NCBI GenBank assembly: GCA_034440575.1
Contig: JAOTOL010001600.1
Coordinates: 588,501-652,500 of the forward strand
Source: Imbricaverruca yamaguchii
Lineage: Eukaryota > Arthropoda > Thecostraca > Neoverrucidae
Direction: 5' to 3'
DNA length: 64,000 nt
Made by a program: the position numbers and the translations under genes. The notes below the pieces were generated by a model. The model was not told where the DNA came from. It made no database searches and was given only the letters and a program-made list of their open reading frames with translations. Every line of letters starts with the position of its first letter. Within the stretch, counting starts at the first letter, position 1. Of the stretch, positions 24,416 through 35,640 are shown piece after piece.

Positions 24416-24829
24416 CCCAGCTCTATCTTTCATGGAACTCACAGTTGTTTTAGCATATTATCCACGTCCTCTTAGTTGCTAGCACGAGCAAACACTGCCG
24501 GTGCATGTAGCCAGCCCGGATGTAGCCGTCCCTCCTCTCCTTCCCGTATACGACTTTTGCAGCTGGCGACACCTGTTTCACGCATCGTTCAACTGACTGA
24601 CCGTGCACGGGAAACTGTGGATGTGACATTGGCATGTGCACATAGCCATCAAGTTCGGAGCTTGGCGTGTGGCACGTGAGGCCCGGTTCGAATGCGCCGT
24701 CCCAGGATATCAACTCCTGCAGACTCTCCGCGGTCTTATTTAGTCTCGGAGCTTTCCTGGGACGGACACTGGGGTCTCCAGGCTCATTTTGCCGCGGATG
24801 CACCTGATGCGTTCAACAGCGAACTGGCG
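24416..24829. other. Spacer of inverted repeat F
   Basis: GC-richer spacer between the arms, with overlapping open frames on both strands (24450-24803) and no recognised domain. Confidence 0.4.
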
Positions 24830-25665
24830 CTCTGCTCTGTCGTCGCCACAGAGAAGTGTCTGAAACACCATTTCCCTGTGAGCAATGCCCACGCGCGATG
24901 TTTGCCTTGGACATACCAGTGTTCATTGATTGATGTCTCACATGTGTCCCTTTGGGGAAAAAACTAGGCATGGATGGTCCCATGGTGATCACGGATAATT
25001 TCAATAATCATGGCGAATTTTTATCATTTTTATCACAAACGTATATGATTTTCGTCTGAACGTGATATGGAAAGGCTATCCGAATGTCTCAATATACAAC
25101 AAATAGATGGGTATTTGGTATATGATGCACGTGCTTACAAATCAGCTTCCCTCAATCATGCTGCTATGTAGTTCAAAGAGCGAATAAATATGAAGCTTTG
25201 TCTATTTCTATGCCCAGTGAGTGATGCTGAAGTCTTGAAGTGAGTAAGTGGTGCGAAAACCGCGGCTATATCATGATCTTTACTTGTTTAAACTTCAGAG
25301 TTCCTTGTATGCTCCGAAAAGGACATTTGCTGGTGTATCGGAAGACATTAGATAGCCAATACTTTTTAGCTATCGATTTTTATTCAATACCGCGTTGTTT
25401 CAATCGTGTCAGCTCGTCGAGTCGATCAAAAAGAGATAATATTTGACCCACTTATCTGGATTGGTTCTTACAGTCAATATGGCGCCGAATGTCGAAAACA
25501 GTGTCTTTTTCAAACGTAGTTTGAGAAAAAATGCCGATTGCCCAACGAGCTAATTTTTATGTCAAATTGTTAGGCATATATCAGGGCAAAACAAAAACAG
25601 TAGCCATCTTTGATAACATCACTTTGAAAATTCTCGACACAGGCTAATAGTCGCACTCATGTAGC
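24830..25665 (-). repeat. Large inverted repeat F, right arm
   Basis: Reverse-complement partner of 23805-24415. It is about 220 bp longer because 25000-25225 has no counterpart in the left arm. Confidence 0.75.
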
Positions 25666-26395
25666 CAGGGCGGCATCCTTTCGCCGGTGTCACAGAGCGG
25701 GGCTTACTCTGGGATGCGAGACCGCACGCTGTTCCGTATTGCTGACATGGCCTCCACTCGCCATCGAATCTCGCCGAGGTCGAAATCTCCAACCAGGATC
25801 AGTCGGCCAGCATTGGGCGCCGGCTCGATCGCTGTCGAGGCGTTTATCAGCGACGCGTTGTTGTCTGGCGGCCGGTAACACGTGTCCCAAAGTGCGAAAT
25901 GCTGCAAAGTGTGACCGACAGCGTGTCCTGATTGCTGAACAGAAGCCCGACAGCCGGAGGGTCAGGCATGTAGGTAAGTCACAAGATACGTAGTGCGAGC
26001 GACATGCAATGGCTAGCGAATGCCTGCAATGGCTAGGTGGGATCGAAGGCGAACACAGCGGTTGGAATCGAATTCAGACCATATTTTTATACATTGGATT
26101 AATGGGCGAAACGCGCGAAACGGTTCGTAGGTGTCGGTCGGGGTCGGTGGCCTCAATTTTTCCGGGAAACAACGAGTGAAAATACGTGGTCTAGGTATCT
26201 GACACAATAAAAATACATGCAATTTCAATCATATGGGCACATTGGTTACCGACAACCAAGGATGTACTGCCCGTCAGGCAACAGTGCATCAAGGACAGAT
26301 TCCGCCAGATATAGCTTCATGGCTGGATGTGACATATGATCTTGTTTAACATGACACGCAAGGTATGTATGATCAGCAGTGTCGATCCGCGGCTC
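25666..26395. other. Unassigned intergenic sequence
   Basis: Overlapping open frames on both strands at 25687-25993 show no motif. Nothing else is supported. Confidence 0.3.
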
Positions 26396-26900
26396 GTTGC
26401 AGGACGCCGTTTGTCCGTAGTCGCCAGAACACCGCTGAGACCAGGCATTGTCAGCTCTGACCGGGCCAGAACAACTGCGTCATCCCAACTCCGACCCGCC
26501 CCAACTTTGGCCTATCGATACTCCAACCCTGGCCAGGGGCATCGGCAGCTCAGCTGTAAAGCTGATCGTCTGGCATGCCAGAGGTACTGGGTTCGATTCG
26601 CGGCGGTGCCCGCCCTTCCTGCCAGGGTGAGAGGCGGGCGGCGCCATATGGCCTCACCTTCTGAATGCGTCGTAAAGCCACAATCAATGAACCCTGGACA
26701 ATGCTACTGCACTGCCCGAACTTCCACCCTGACCAGTGGCCAGTACGACTGCATTATCCCAACTCCGACCCTTGTGCTTATAACTGCGCTATATCAACTC
26801 CGACCCTGGCGACTATAACTGCGTTATCCCAACTTCAATCCTGATCAATACGACTGGTCTATCCCAACTGTCGTCCTGGTTAGCTCCGTCGGACCGTCTC
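26396..26900. repeat. Degenerate minisatellite around a SINE
   Basis: Diverged units of the type actgcgttatcccaactccgaccctgg recur on both sides of the SINE-like unit at 26530-26690, so the SINE appears inserted into the array. Unit spacing is roughly 35-40 bp. Confidence 0.6.
26530..26690 (+). mobile_element. tRNA-derived SINE (SINE-3)
   Basis: The head GGGGCATCGGCAGCTCAGCTGTAAAGC has an A-box-like block, and GGGTTCGATTCGCGGC is a B box. GGGCATC pairs with GGTGCCC as a 7-bp acceptor-like stem. The anticodon arm is too short (TCTGG-CATG-CCAGA), so this is a tRNA-derived SINE head rather than a working tRNA. The body ends near gaatgcgtcgtaaagcca, a motif shared by many metazoan SINEs. Confidence 0.6.
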
Positions 26901-26978
26901 TGACTGAGTCATGTTCAGGGTAATCCTGACATAAATTATTTAGCGCTCTGGCGAGGAACATAATATTCCATCAGTATC

Positions 26979-27290
26979 ATATGATGACCTTTCCTCGATG
27001 ATTAGACGAAAAAAGCAGTCGAAAGTTACTTGATCTTCATGTATATTCGGGCACAATCCTACGTCAAACCACAAAAAGGTAATTCCATCTAACGGTCGTA
27101 TTCTCACTGCCATGATGTCTTATATATGTCGATGTCGAGCCTTGCTAGGCAAAGGCTTTTTTATTCCAGAGACGCCATAGCATACTTGACATGCACATTA
27201 TCCACATACTGTGGATACATGTCTGACCACTAATCGTATTATAGTATCGCCCAAGAGGTTGTGTTCGAGTTTAGGTCAGGTTTGTGTTCC
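26979..27290 (+). repeat. Palindromic repeat, left arm
   Basis: Reverse complement of 28361-28671 at about 80 percent by eye. The innermost bases are GTGTTCC directly before TTAA at 27291-27294. The partner arm begins GGAACA directly after the TTAA at 28357-28360. Without the insertion the centre would read GTTCC-TTAA-GGAAC, a perfect palindrome. Confidence 0.85.
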
Positions 27291-27294
27291 TTAA

Positions 27295-27363
27295 TGAGTA
27301 ATGACTCAGCGATCTTGCGATCCACATGGTCTTTCGCTTTTATTACTGCTTAGTCATTACTCA
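27295..27363. repeat. 69-bp hairpin unit at the insertion junction
   Basis: TGAGTAATGACTCAGC (27295-27310) is inversely repeated as GCTTAGTCATTACTCA (27348-27363), with one mismatch in 16. It lies between the target TTAA and the start of the family B end at 27364. Confidence 0.8.
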
Positions 27364-28360
27364 TAACACTCGCACGTCCGGAGGTCCTCGCCAATTTCGC
27401 ATGTCCTGGGAGGGCAAATGTCTGCCCACCCAAGATCTCTAGAACTATGCTAGCTAGCGACAACCGGAAAACGGCGTTGGATAGCTGATGACGGGCTCTA
27501 TCGAAAGTGTTTGGGTCATTTTTTTTGCTCAGGTCAACATTCAGGTCACTGGGTCATCATAGGCGAAATTCGACCAGATCAGGTGGGACTCAGATATTGA
27601 CACATAGCTCAGGACCTGTGACAGATAGAAACAAACGGCTAACGCTATTCGACAGTCCTTGAAATGCGCTACCGACAATAGGCGGTGTAATTTAAGGTCA
27701 GGTCGACCGAAACCCAGGTCAAGGTCATGCAGTCGCCTAGGGGGGTCATGTGATGTATCAATCGACACGTCTTGGGGATACAAGCACAATGACGGTCATT
27801 TCACCCTTCTAGCTCAATGCAGTGCGATATAATGCGCAGAAATGTGTAGTGATCTCAGGTGACCTCAGACCTCAGACCTTGGTGAGGTCACTGAGCAAAA
27901 ATGTCAGCGGTAGCATTGAGCATAGCCTCCATCTACATTCCACAACCGTTGTGAGATCATTCCGAGAGCAAATATGTAACCAGGAAACATTTGCATATTT
28001 TACCATAGCCCTATAATGGGGAAGCCATGGCCGCGACCTGACCTAAGGTCAATGCTACAATAAACGATATACATATTATTGTCCCTGATGAGATCATGAC
28101 ATGTTATAAGTTTGAATCAATCGCCCAATTGTTGTGGAAGTTATGCCACCTAGAACACCGAGTGTAGTTGGGTCACTTCGCCTGACCTGGTGACCTGACC
28201 TGAGATGACCCAGGATTACAAATGTACAAGGATATGCGGAAAAGACCAATGAACAGCTATGCGAGGTATGGCCTTGCTAACACGATTAGTTTGGCGGCAA
28301 ATGAGGAAAAACCGGAGGGGCAGATATCTGCCCCCCTCCCCCCGCACGTGCTCGTGTTAA
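27364..28360 (-). mobile_element. TTAA-bounded non-autonomous element, family B copy 1
   Basis: In minus orientation it starts TTAACACGAGCACGTGCGGG (28360 downward), matching TTAACCCGCGCACTTCCGGG at 32373. The opposite end carries TAACACTCGCACGTCCGG (27364), an inverted terminal repeat of the same motif. The segment 27811-28360 is homologous to 32373-32923. No transposase-like open frame is present. TTAA flanks the insertion at 27291 and 28357. Confidence 0.75.
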
Positions 28361-28671
28361 GGAACATACACCTGACTTAAACTCGAACACAACCTCTTGG
28401 CCAATATTATGATATGATTAGTGGTTAGACACATATCCACAGTATGTATATAATGTGTATGTCAAGCATGGTGTCTCCGGAATGAAAAAAAAAACATCTG
28501 CCTAACAAGGCACGACATGGACATATATAATAACTTATGGCAGTGAGAATTCGACCGTTAGTTAACTGCTTATTTTTTGTGGTTTTGCGAAGCGTTGTGC
28601 TCGAATATACACCAAGATGAAGTAACCTTCGACTGTTTTTTCTTCTAATCATCGAGGAAAGGTCATCATAG
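28361..28671 (-). repeat. Palindromic repeat, right arm
   Basis: Partner of 26979-27290. A 13-bp direct repeat GTAATCCTGACAT lies outside both arms (26920-26932 and 28681-28693) and may be the target duplication of the whole palindromic element, or a chance match. Confidence 0.85.
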
Positions 28672-28734
28672 GACATTGATGTAATCCTGACATCTCTAAT
28701 CTTAGTCTATTCCACCTGCAGGTCAAGTCAACCC

Positions 28735-29130
28735 CAAAGCATTGTCCCCACTGCGCCCCCGATTTCACAGCGTAATTCCAACTTGGCCTCTGGTCAACTC
28801 AGTGCCACATGCCCTCGGTCAGACAACTGCCAGCTTTACTGCACTGTCACATAGCACCGCCGCCCGCCTCGCCCTCTGCTGCCACCAAAGGCAATATGGT
28901 GACCCAGCGTTTCTGATCTATCAGACAGCCGTTGCCGCCACCGCCTGACAGCCGCCAACTGCGCCGCTCCCCGTCGCTGAACAGCTGGCGGAGCGCCACG
29001 TTCGCGTCGGCGACCGTTTCGGCGAAGAAGTGCGAAATTAGCGCGTGTGGGGATTCGGTACGCGCCCGCGCCGGTCGCGGCCGCGCCGCTCGAGGTAGGG
29101 TCGACGCTGCGCCTCTGGAATAGAGAAGCG
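28735..29130. promoter_or_regulatory. GC/CpG-rich non-repetitive block
   Basis: A non-tandem CG-dinucleotide-rich block (28850-29110) could be a promoter or first exon. Open frames exist on both strands (minus 28836-29276, plus 28932-29123) without a recognised domain. A weak donor gaggtaggg lies at about 29092. Low confidence. Confidence 0.2.
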
Positions 29131-29239
29131 ATGTTACAGCGACAGCGGGGCATCCGACGTTTATTTATGTTTACTAGTTTACAGATTTGACGGGCGTGAT
29201 TTGAAAGCAAAATAATCGAGAGACGCGCTGCTCCGAGTG

Positions 29240-29560
29240 TTGTGAGCACGAAGGTGGAGTCATGGCGAATAGACACCTGATCGGAAGACGCGCAGCGCCG
29301 AGTGTAGACAGAAGGGCAGAGTCATGGTGAATAGACGCCTGATCGGAAGACGCGCGGCGCCGAGTGTAGACAGAAGGGCAGAGTCATGGTGAATAGACGC
29401 CTGATCGGAAGACGCGCGGCGCCGAGTGTAGACAGAAGGGCAGAGTCATGGTGAATAGACGCCTGATCGGAAGACATACGGCGCCGAGTGTAGACAGAAG
29501 GGCAGAGTCATAGTGAATAGACGCCTGATCGGAAGACATACGGCGCCGAGCGTGAATATG
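29240..29560. repeat. 62-bp minisatellite
   Basis: About five copies of gcctgatcggaagacgcgcg...gtgtagacagaagggcagag, with an exact 62-bp period in the central copies (29341 to 29403). Confidence 0.92.
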
Positions 29561-29790
29561 AATTTCCATGGCAAATAGATATTCGAATGGCGCTTTCTGC
29601 CGATATTTAATCGCTGGGGGCTGTTTATGGGTGTATGGATGTTTTCCTACTACAGTCTTAACGGAATCAAAACATTATTATTTTTATGCGTGCTATCTTG
29701 GCCGGTGGTGACATACATGTTGATTTTATTTTATTTGTGCTCCCTAACTGACAGGCTTTTCGGGAATTCCTAACATTGTTACTTGTGCAT
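29561..29790. other. Unassigned intergenic sequence
   Basis: No supported features. Confidence 0.3.
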
Positions 29791-30050
29791 ACTTGTACAG
29801 CACCACATACCAACGTACACATGCAGCACACAAGGATACACCCGTGCAGTACAGGACGACCCGCACCACATACCAACGTACACATGCAGCACACGAGGAT
29901 ACACCCGTGCAGTACAGGACGACCCGCACCACATACCAACGTACACATGCAGCACACGAGGATACACCCGTGCAGTACAGGACGACCCGCACCATATACC
30001 AACGTACACATGCAGCACACGAGGATACACCCGTGCAGTACAGGACGACC
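29791..30050. repeat. 63-bp minisatellite
   Basis: Four nearly identical 63-bp copies (gtacacatgcagcacacgag ... gaccc). As 63 is a multiple of three, four of the six frames stay open, so the small open frames are by-products. Confidence 0.95.
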
Positions 30051-31480
30051 AAATGTCCTGCTGCCTCGCTGTGAGCTAGATGCAGCATGATACCCTGTTG
30101 AGATCTGATGGAGACATGGGACAATCCAACATACAGCACTGTCACTTAACGTTTCATTTAACTGATGTAGCTGAAATGCCCCTAATTTAAAATATTAAAT
30201 CTTACCTCTGGCTTTCTCTGCCTGAAGAGCTTTTCCTGGGTGGCAATGCAGATGTAGGAAGCTGAAGGAATGCCAAAGTGTAAAGTTAAGAGCAAAAAAT
30301 AGCTTGACCGTATGCCAGTGAAGGATGCTGTGCTTTATAGAGGTGGATATTGTGGTGCTTTATTACGGTATTTCAGAGATCACAGCTGCCACTCCGTACC
30401 CCCACCCCCACCCCCACCCCCACCCCCAAACAAGCTTACGGAGATTTGGTCCAAACTGTATGACCTGCCGTGGACGAGAGCAGAAATGTCTGAGGACACG
30501 AAGTGATAAAACAATTCCGCAGTCATCCGACCAGCAATTATTCTCCAGTGATATTCAAGTGATATTCAAGCCAAGTGATATTCCTTGCGCACGTATCAAA
30601 TATATCATCTGAAGTTATTGCTAAAAATGTATCAACGTTTCTGTTGCCAGAAAATATGACAATGCATAATATAATCGTGCAGAATGGAATAATATAATTC
30701 AGAAGAAGATAAATTATGGGTTATTGTGTAGCGTATTCGACTACAGTGCCACACGGCGCCGCCAACTTCTCAAGCCCATTGGTTGACTTGGTAATTCCGC
30801 CGATTGGTTGCGGGTAGATTTGATAATTCCGCCGGTTGGTTAATTGTATACGCGGTAATCCGACCGGCTGCAGGATTTCAGCCCACGACCTTAAGGCCAA
30901 GAATCATAAGCATAAACCGACTAAGCCACCGCAACACTTGCAACCCCTTTGAAAACAATACGTTACGGATTCTGTAGATTTCACGTCGAAGCAGGACTTG
31001 AGGTCACACATTCCATTGCCGAATCATATATGTAAGAGCCGTGAGCACAACAATATTGTGTTTCTATTAAGAGGCCAAAGGTGTTAGAGACATGGGAACT
31101 CTTGTCTACCCTCTGGTTACGCCACCATTATTAACAAACTTCAATCTGACTTCTGATGACACATTTTCCACTTTTTCTCGTCTGATTTTATCATGTAGTA
31201 CTGATTGTCTGTAGCATGCTAAATTTGTTTGTCTTTTTACGTTCAACATATACGCTATCGCTGTTGGAATGTTTCCGGTGCGGCGTGTCTGAGTTGCCAC
31301 TGCGATCCGAAGAGACCATTTTACCGAATCTCGGCAGGCGCTGACTAACAACATGCAAAGGCGAACACGATGCTCCATTCGCATCACGTCGCCAGAAAAG
31401 CAGCCTGGTACCACCAGAGAAACCACGCTTAAGCTTTAATGCCGTAATCTGGCGGCAAGCTAAGATGAGACCTACATTAT
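30051..31480. other. Unassigned sequence with a CCCCCA array
   Basis: A CCCCCA/CCCCA array lies at 30398-30427. A minus-strand open frame at 31106-31426 lacks an ATG and any recognised domain. Otherwise nothing is supported. Confidence 0.35.
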
Positions 31481-31496
31481 TGATGACTATTCATAG

Positions 31497-31612
31497 CTCA
31501 CTCACCGGCCGACGCTGGAGAGAAGACGCTCGCCCAGCCCAACCTCTGCTCACTTACCCGCCGACGCTGGAGGGAAGACGCTCGCCCAGCATAACCTCTG
31601 TGACTTACAGTT
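31497..31612. repeat. 57-bp tandem duplication
   Basis: Two copies of gacgctggagagaagacgct ... cccaacctctg, one after the other. Confidence 0.75.
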
Positions 31613-32082
31613 GTTTTCGGTTACGTGAATGTGTGGCAGTGTATTGACAGGTATTTCTTGCGTTCGCGCGTATGCACCTCAAGACACGACCGGTAGAGTG
31701 GAAGCTGAAAAAACGTTCGAGATGTTTGTGGACATGAGATAATATGGGTGCACGATTCAGAAGCGAGTCTGAGGTAATCCACTGTGTTTGTGAATATTAT
31801 ATATGATACTGCAGAAAGAAATGCTGCTTAGAAAAGCTTGATATCGTTGGTCACTGATATAAAATATACGGGTTTGGGCAGAACAGTGTTGTTTTCCGGT
31901 GCAGTTGTGGGGAATGCAATTAACAAATTGGCTGTCTCTAAAGGTCCTTGCACTCAAGCACTGTATAACATAAAGGTCATTATACGGTTCAATTAACGCT
32001 CACCGTACGATTAGCACATGCTATTAAACCATAGTTGCGCAAAATCAGGCGACCGAATATGAACCGTACTTTCTGAAGTGGG

Positions 32083-32084
<2 letters not shown>

Positions 32085-32156
<72 letters not shown>
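32085..32156. repeat. TA microsatellite
   Basis: (TA)n of about 72 bp in otherwise unassigned sequence (31613-32372). Confidence 0.97.
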
Positions 32157-32158
<2 letters not shown>

Positions 32159-32372
32159 GCCATGAGTAAGTAAAACTTTTATTTAAACCACGAACCGTAA
32201 GATAGTATCCTAAATCAAATGTTTCAACTCACCAGTGATCTAATAACTATGTGAGATGCCCACTTTCACGATAATTTTGTTTGTATAACAGTTGAACAGC
32301 CATTACTGCGTTGGGGAATGAAGAGGAAATATACTGACTCTTTCGAGCATTTTACACAGGTACTGTATAATA

Positions 32373-33115
32373 TTAACCCGCGCACTTCCGGGGGGCAGAT
32401 ATCTGTCCCCCACCGGTTTTTCCTCATTTGCCGCCAAACTAATCGGGTTAGCAAGGTCAAACATCGCATAGCTGTTCATTGGTCTTTTCCGCATATTATC
32501 ATACATTTTTTAATCCTGGGTCATCTCAGGTCAGGTCACCAGGTCAGGCGAAGTGACCAAATTACACTCGGAGTTCTAGGTGGCATACCTTCCACAATAA
32601 TTGGGCAATTGATTTCAAACTTATAACATGTCATGATCACATCAGGGACCATAATATGTATATCGGTTTTTTCGTAGCATTGACCTTAGGTCAGTTCGCG
32701 GCCATGGCTTCCCCATTATAGGGCTATGGCAAAATATACAAATGTTTCCTGGTTGCACATTTGCGCTCGGAATGATCTCACAACGGTTGTGGCATGTAGA
32801 AGGAAGCTATGCTCAATGTTACCGCTGACATTTTTGCTCATTGACCTCACTAAGGTCTCTGGGGTCACCTGAGATCACTACACATTTATGCGCATTATAG
32901 CACACTGCATTGAGCTAGAAGGCTCTTTTTGCTTGCCGTGCCATCTTTGACTTGAGCCCCAATGGGAAAATATGGAAGCAAAAGTAAGTCATCAAAAAGG
33001 AAGAAGGCAAACATTTCACTAATCTGTTTTGTGATACAACTAAAGATAAGCAAACGCTGAAAGTTTCATTCGAATATCTTTGCCGGCAAACGCGTAACGC
33101 CGGATTGAACTTGTT
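32373..33115 (+). mobile_element. TTAA-bounded element, family B copy 2 (right end lost)
   Basis: It starts TTAACCCGCGCACTTCCGGG at 32373. The segment 32373-32923 is homologous to family B copy 1, and 33041-33110 (taaagataagcaaacgctga...gaatatcttt...cgtaacgcc) is homologous to family A (compare 49960-50030). It therefore joins a B-specific part to an A-like part. No right TTAA end is found before the GC-rich minisatellite begins near 33200. Confidence 0.65.
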
Positions 33116-33249
33116 TCTGTCGTTTGCGGTCGCCGCCGAACAAGCTGAGCTCATGGTCCAGTCGGCCGGCATCTTCTGTCACCTGACGCGTCCCGCCGCC
33201 GGGCGCGTTCCCCTTCTACCCGCTGTGTGGCCGCAGGTTGGCCTTGTCG

Positions 33250-34035
33250 GGCGGGATAGTATCAGGTGCATACAGCGGCGGACCGCCGCCGCCGGGCCTG
33301 CTGCTACGTGTGGTCCGCGGCTGGTATCAGGTGCATACAGCGGCGGACCCGTGTGGTCCGCGGCGGTATCAGGTGCATACAGCGGCGGACCGCCGCCGCC
33401 GGGCCTGCTGTATGCATGGTCCGCGGCGGGTATCAGGTGCATACAGCGGCGGACCGCCGCCGCGGGCTGCTACGCATGGTCCGCGGCGGGTATCAGGTGC
33501 ATACAGCGGGATGACGCGCGGCCGCCGCCGCGCGGGTTCGCGGGCCTGCTGCTACGCGTGGTCCGCGGCGGGTATCAGGTGCATACAGCGGCGGACCGCC
33601 GCCGCCGGGCCTGCTGCTACGCATGGTCCGCGGCGGGTATCAGGTGCATACAGCGGCGGACCGCCGTCGCCGGGCCTGCTGCTACGCATGGTCCGCGGCG
33701 GGTATCAGGTGCATACAGCGGCGGACCGCCGCCGCCGGGCCTGCTGCTACGCATGGTCCGCGGCGGGTATCAGGTGCATACAGCGGCGGACCGCCGTCGC
33801 CGGGCCTGCTGCTACGCATGGTCCGCGGCGGGTATCAGGTGCATACAGCGGCGGACCGCCGCCGCCGGGCCTGCTGCTACGCGTGGTCCGCGGCGGGTAT
33901 CAGGTGCATACAGCGGCGGACCGCCGTCGCCGGGCATGCTGCTACGCATGGTCCGCGGCGGGTATCAGGTGCATACAGCGGCGGACCGCCGTCGCCGGGC
34001 CTGCTGCTACGCGTGGTCCGCGGCGGCTGTCTCGC
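33250..34035. repeat. 65-bp GC-rich minisatellite
   Basis: About twelve copies with an exact 65-bp period in the central part (gcatggtccg at 33621 and 33686). The unit contains cggcggaccgccgccgccgg and gtatcaggtgcatacag. As 65 is not a multiple of three, the peptide frame rotates through all frames, and long open frames in every direction follow from the lack of stops. Confidence 0.95.
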
Positions 34036-34044
34036 ACTCCGTCG

Positions 34045-35030
34045 GACTCGGCAGGTCTGCGACCTGGCTGGCTTCCAGTCTCTCCAGATGTGCGGCCTGG
34101 CTGGCCTCTGGTCTCCAGGTCTGCGGCCTGGCTGGCCTCCAGTCTCTCCAGGTCTGCGGCCTGGCTGGCCTCCACTCTCCAGGTCTGCGGCCTGGCTGGC
34201 TTCCAGTCTCCAGATGTGCGGCCTGGCTGACCTCCACTCTCCAGGTCTGCGGCCTGGCTGGCCTCCAGTCTCTCCAGGTCTGCGGTCTGGCTGGCCTCTG
34301 GTATCCAGGTCTGCGGCCTGGCTGGCCTCCAGTCTCTCCAGGTCTGCGGTCTGGCTGGCCTCCGGTCTCCAGGTCTGCGGGGGCCTCTTTCTGCGGCCTG
34401 GCTGGCCTCCAGTCTCTCCAGGTATGCGACCTGGCTGGCTTCCAGTCTCCAGATGTGCGGCCTGGCTGACCTCCACTCTCCAGGTCTGCGGCCTGGCTGG
34501 CCTCCAGTCTCTCCAGGTCTGCGGCCTGGCTGGCCTCCACTCTCCAGGTCTGCGGCCTGGCTGGCCTCCAGTCTCTCCAGGTCTGCGGTCTGGCTGGCCT
34601 CCAGTCTCTCCAGGTCTGCGGTCTGGCTGGCCTCCGGTCTCCAGGTCTGCGGCCTGGCTGGCCTCCAGTCTCTCCAGGTATGCGGCCTGGCTGGCCTCCG
34701 GTCTCCAGGTCTGCGGTCTGGCTGGCCTCCGGTCTCCAGTTCTGCGACCTGGCTAGCCTCCGGTCTCCAGGTCTGCGGCCTGGCTGGCCTCCAGTCTCTC
34801 CAGGTCTGTGGCCTGGCTAGCCTCCGGTCTCCATGTCTGCGGCCTGGCTGGCCTCCGGTCTCCAGGTCTGCGACCTGGCTAGCCTCCGGTCTCCAGGTCT
34901 GCGGCCTGGCTGGCCTCCAGTCTCTCCAGGTCTGTGGCCTGGCTAGCCTCCGGTCACCAGGTTTGCGGCCTGGCTGGCCTCCAGTCTCTCCAGGTGTGCG
35001 GCCTGGCTGGTTTCCAATCTCCCCAGGTCT
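34045..35030. repeat. 31/33-bp minisatellite
   Basis: About thirty copies of ctggctggcctccagtctct-ccaggtctgcggc (33 bp), alternating with a 31-bp form lacking one CT pair. It directly follows the 65-bp array. The very long open frames on both strands have no start context or domain and are treated as artefacts. Confidence 0.93.
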
Positions 35031-35640
35031 CTTCGGCCGGGTCGACTGGCACCGATGTACGCATCGTTTGCCGGGATGGTTTGCGACTCGGGATGGTTTG
35101 CTCACTTCGGTCTCCCGCTCCGCGGCCCGTGTCACCCATTGTCAACCGCATATGGAGAGGCTGAGCTGTCCACTGTCACTACTTTCGTTCGTGAGTGGGC
35201 CTAGCTGATCGTTAGGGTTAGGGATGGTTGAGGAAAATGCCAATTTCGAGTTGGAGGGTTGAGATGTAGTTTGCAGGTGGTTGGAATAGTGCTCGTCACT
35301 GGCGATTGTCCAGTTTCGGGGCTCTCTTATAATCCAATCCCTCCCCTCCTCGGCTCCAGCGATGCATTTAATGGCCGCTGGACTGCGAATGGGCCAAGAG
35401 TTTAACTTTTCCAACAACCACTCCCGACACCTGAAAATTTGTGCTGATCTCCAACCAACTCATGGGCGTAATTGAAATGTAGTAGCATTCTTCAAAAATA
35501 GTCGTAGAGCCTCTCTGGGTAATTCCAGACCCGTTAGCTAAACGTCACTAGTCGGCAAAGTGTGAGAACAAGTTCTGAAGAGAGATGTTCAGACTCGTCT
35601 TGATAGGCTTAACTTTTTAACGGATACTTAACAGATATTT
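35031..35640. other. Unassigned intergenic sequence
   Basis: No supported gene. Short open frames only. Confidence 0.3.

Noticed and set aside
26536..26612. Functional tRNA gene
   Set aside because: The acceptor-like stem and B box are good, but the anticodon arm has only a 4-nt loop and the unit continues into a SINE body.
29240..30050. CRISPR-like array (62- and 63-bp repeats)
   Set aside because: Units are contiguous tandem copies without unique spacers, and the genome is eukaryotic.
33105..35208. Very long open frames on both strands (up to 454 codons) as a repetitive protein gene
   Set aside because: They coincide with 65-bp and 31/33-bp tandem arrays whose units lack stops in several frames. 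Frames rotate or overlap on both strands, and there is no start or domain context.
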